Source: JBJSXF01 sp046086225
Lineage (GTDB): Bacteria > Actinomycetota > Acidimicrobiia > IMCC26256 > PALSA-610
Assembly (NCBI GenBank): GCA_046086225.1
Contig: JBJSXF010000046.1
Span: 1-15,108, forward strand
Direction of reading: 5' to 3'
Length of the DNA: 15,108 bases
The notes under the pieces were generated by a model. It had not been told where the DNA came from, did no database searches, and worked only from the letters and a program-made list of their open reading frames with translations. Positions within the stretch are counted from its first letter, which is position 1; each line of letters begins with the position of its first letter. Both the position numbers and the translations under genes were made by a program. Shown here piece after piece: positions 13,916-15,108 of this stretch.

Positions 13916-13921
13916 TAGGGT
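13916..13921 (+). promoter_or_regulatory. Putative leaderless-promoter -10 box (TAGGGT) for the PAC2 gene
   Basis: TAGGGT ends 6 nt before ATG 13928. The intervening GGGGCG is a poor Shine-Dalgarno match and too close, so a leaderless message is the simpler reading. Confidence 0.45.
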
Positions 13922-13927
13922 GGGGCG

Positions 13928-14758
13928 ATGCTCGTCGTCGACCATTGGCCCGCGCTCGAGTCCCCGGTGATGGTCGTGGCGCTCGCAGGCTGGGTCGACG
14001 CCGGTGCCGCCGGCTCGGGCGCCATCGGAGTGCTGCGCGATCGCTTGATCGACACCGACGGCGACGAGTTCGCCCGCATCGAGCTGGCCGACGTCATGGA
14101 TCTCCAGCAGACCCGTCCGGTCGCGCGGTGGGCGACCCCCGACGAGCGGGTCATCGACTGGCCCGAGATCACGTTCCTCGCAGGTCGCCTCGGCCGGGAC
14201 GTGGTGATCGTCTCGGGGCCCGAGCCGTCGCTCCGCTGGACCGAGGTCAGCGGCCTCGTCGTGGACGTCGCGCAGCGGCTCGGGGTGGTCGAGGCCTTCA
14301 CGCTGGCCGGCATGCCGGCGATCGCCTCCCATCGGCGGCCGGTCACGGTGTTGGCCAGCGCGGCGCAGCGATCGTTCGCGCAGGAGCTTGCGCCGCTGCG
14401 CGGCGATTACGCGGGCCCGACCGGGCTCCAGACCGTGGTGCAGCGGGCCCTCGGCGATGCCGGGCTGCGGGCGGCGGGCTTGTGGGCCCAGGTGCCGCAG
14501 TACGTCGCCGGGTCGCCCTCACCGCCGTCGGTGCGGGCCCTGCTCGCTCGTCTCGCCGAGGTGGCCAGGATCGATCTCGACCTCCGCTTCTACGACCGGA
14601 AGTGCGCCGACTACATCGAGCGCGTCGACGCCGGCCTGGCGTCCCGACCCGACGTCGCCGAGGTGGTCGACCGGATCGATCGCGCCCAGGCCGCCGAATC
14701 CGAGGACCTCGTGTCGGAGATCGAGCAGTTCCTCCGCAGTCGGGGTGACGACGCCTGA
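13928..14758 (+). CDS. PAC2-family protein (proteasome assembly chaperone 2-like)
   Basis: This 276-residue protein matches the actinobacterial PAC2 family. ALAGWVDAGAAGSGAIGVL (18-36) is the opening block, GPEPSLRWTEVSGLVVDVA (97-115) the central 'G.ep...W..f...v' block, and LAGMPAIASHRRPVTVLASA (126-145) corresponds to 'lga.pa..pHtRp..V'. LWAQVPQYVAGSPSPPSVRALLARL (185-209) is the strongly conserved 'gLwa.vP.Yva..psp.a..aLl' segment. The C-terminal helical extension (about 225-272) ending SEIEQFLRSR is common in actinobacterial members. Eukaryotic relatives chaperone proteasome alpha-ring assembly; the bacterial role is not settled, and no proteasome gene lies in the window. ATG 13928 is set by the adjacent -10 box. 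The gene appears monocistronic, divergent from the LLM unit and convergent on a helicase gene. Confidence 0.88.
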   Translation: MLVVDHWPALESPVMVVALAGWVDAGAAGSGAIGVLRDRLIDTDGDEFARIELADVMDLQQTRPVARWATPDERVIDWPEITFLAGRLGRDVVIVSGPEPSLRWTEVSGLVVDVAQRLGVVEAFTLAGMPAIASHRRPVTVLASAAQRSFAQELAPLRGDYAGPTGLQTVVQRALGDAGLRAAGLWAQVPQYVAGSPSPPSVRALLARLAEVARIDLDLRFYDRKCADYIERVDAGLASRPDVAEVVDRIDRAQAAESEDLVSEIEQFLRSRGDDA

Positions 14759-14782
14759 ACCGGTGACGTCACCGACCGGTCA
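14756..14782. terminator. Nested palindromes between convergent PAC2 and helicase genes
   Basis: The 21-nt gap holds a perfect 14-bp palindrome CGGTGACGTCACCG (14761-14774). It is flanked and partly overlapped by two copies of ACCGGT (14759-14764, 14775-14780), and the PAC2 and helicase stop codons extend this outer symmetry with one unpaired A. A bidirectional terminator is the likeliest role; binding of a dimeric protein to the central TGACGTCA is an alternative. Confidence 0.4.
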
Positions 14783-15108
14783 GTCCCGGGTCGGCTCGAG
14801 GCCGAGGAGCTCGCCGATCTCGGGAGTGGCGACGACCGAGAGCCACGTACGCGGGCGGGTGATGCCGACGTAGAGCACATCGGCGAGCCACTCCTTCGTC
14901 GTCTCGGTGAGGCTGGCCACGACCACCGCTTGCCATTCGGTGCCCTTCAGGCGGTGCGCCGTCTCGCAGACGACGACCCCTTCGTCGCGGTGGTCCCAGC
15001 GGTCGATGGTTACGCCCTCGATCCCGCCCGTCATGATCTCGTCGCGGAGCGCCGCCGCGGTCGTGATGATGGCGATGCCCGAGGCCGGGAGCTCGTGCTC
15101 GATCCGCA
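14780..15108 (-). CDS. C-terminal end of a superfamily I (UvrD/HelD-like) helicase, truncated by the window edge
   Basis: The frame is open from the right edge (first full codon ends at 15106) to TGA at 14780-14782, giving about 109 residues. ETAHRLKGTEWQAVVVASL is SF1 motif V ('h..KGlEw..Vvv') and DVLYVGITRPRTWLSVVAT is motif VI ('lLYV.lTR....L.vv'). These are typical of the UvrD C-terminal domain, and the arrangement recalls UvrD_C_2/HelD-like proteins more than PcrA, since the protein ends only about 15 residues after motif VI. The ATG at 15034 lies inside the coding region and is not the start. ATP-binding motifs lie outside the window, so the subfamily (helicase, HelD-type RNA polymerase recycling factor or other) cannot be decided. 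It is a different gene from the helicase at 4144-5928. Confidence 0.8.
   Translation of the reverse strand, partial: RIEHELPASGIAIITTAAALRDEIMTGGIEGVTIDRWDHRDEGVVVCETAHRLKGTEWQAVVVASLTETTKEWLADVLYVGITRPRTWLSVVATPEIGELLGLEPTRD

Noticed and set aside
12953..14332. Extension of the LLM oxidoreductase to 459 residues
   Set aside because: Homology starts at ATG 13861, which has a GGAGG upstream. The longer frame would run antisense through the well-supported PAC2 gene and its promoter.
1..15108. Defence island, prophage or integrated element
   Set aside because: No integrase, transposase, toxin-antitoxin, restriction gene, tRNA-flanked repeat or shift in base composition was seen; the two helicases are housekeeping-type without defence partners.

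Overview
The window is very GC-rich, gene-dense DNA with GTG used as a start nearly as often as ATG. The gene content points to a high-GC actinobacterium: a deazaflavin (F420)-dependent DDN-type nitroreductase, an F420-type luciferase-like oxidoreductase, a PAC2 protein, a DUF6159 membrane protein and a CaiB/AMACR-type CoA enzyme. I favour the class Acidimicrobiia, but this is inference from content and not a phylogenetic result. No RNA gene, CRISPR array, insertion sequence, phage gene or attachment site is visible. No stretch over 300 nt lacks a gene; the longest gap is 171 nt (6561-6731).

Layout. 1-560 (+) is the 3' part of an SMP-30/gluconolactonase-like gene. 662-1807 (+) is an alpha-methylacyl-CoA racemase-type enzyme. 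1846-3524 (-) is a two-gene unit, a LemA-like membrane protein followed by purK. 3566-4093 (+) is an exported staphylococcal-nuclease-type enzyme. 4144-5928 (-) is a short UvrD/PcrA-type helicase. 6039-7906 (+) holds a DDN-type nitroreductase, a YgjP-type metallopeptidase and a bacterial-PH plus SHOCT membrane protein. 7913-9977 (-) is a coupled unit of galK (canonical), HIT and GNAT genes. 10033-10893 (+) is the DUF6159 membrane protein. 10918-13861 (-) is a coupled unit of F420/LLM oxidoreductase, galT and a second, divergent galactokinase homologue. 13928-14758 (+) is a PAC2 protein. 14780-15108 (-) is the C-terminal end of another superfamily I helicase.

How the genes relate. Two galactose (Leloir) pieces lie close together but in separate transcription units. 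The canonical galactokinase is coupled to a HIT protein. The galT gene is coupled to a galactokinase homologue that has lost several sugar-contacting residues. That galT plus divergent-kinase operon, led by an F420-type oxidoreductase, is the best candidate here for something not yet described, such as activation of a sugar other than galactose. The rest looks like ordinary chromosomal housekeeping.

Regulatory architecture is unusually readable. At least six genes have a TANNNT-like -10 box ending 6-7 nt before the start codon, which implies leaderless transcripts. Genes with a Shine-Dalgarno sequence have the -10 further upstream. All five convergent gene pairs carry a GC-rich inverted repeat at or beside their stop codons.
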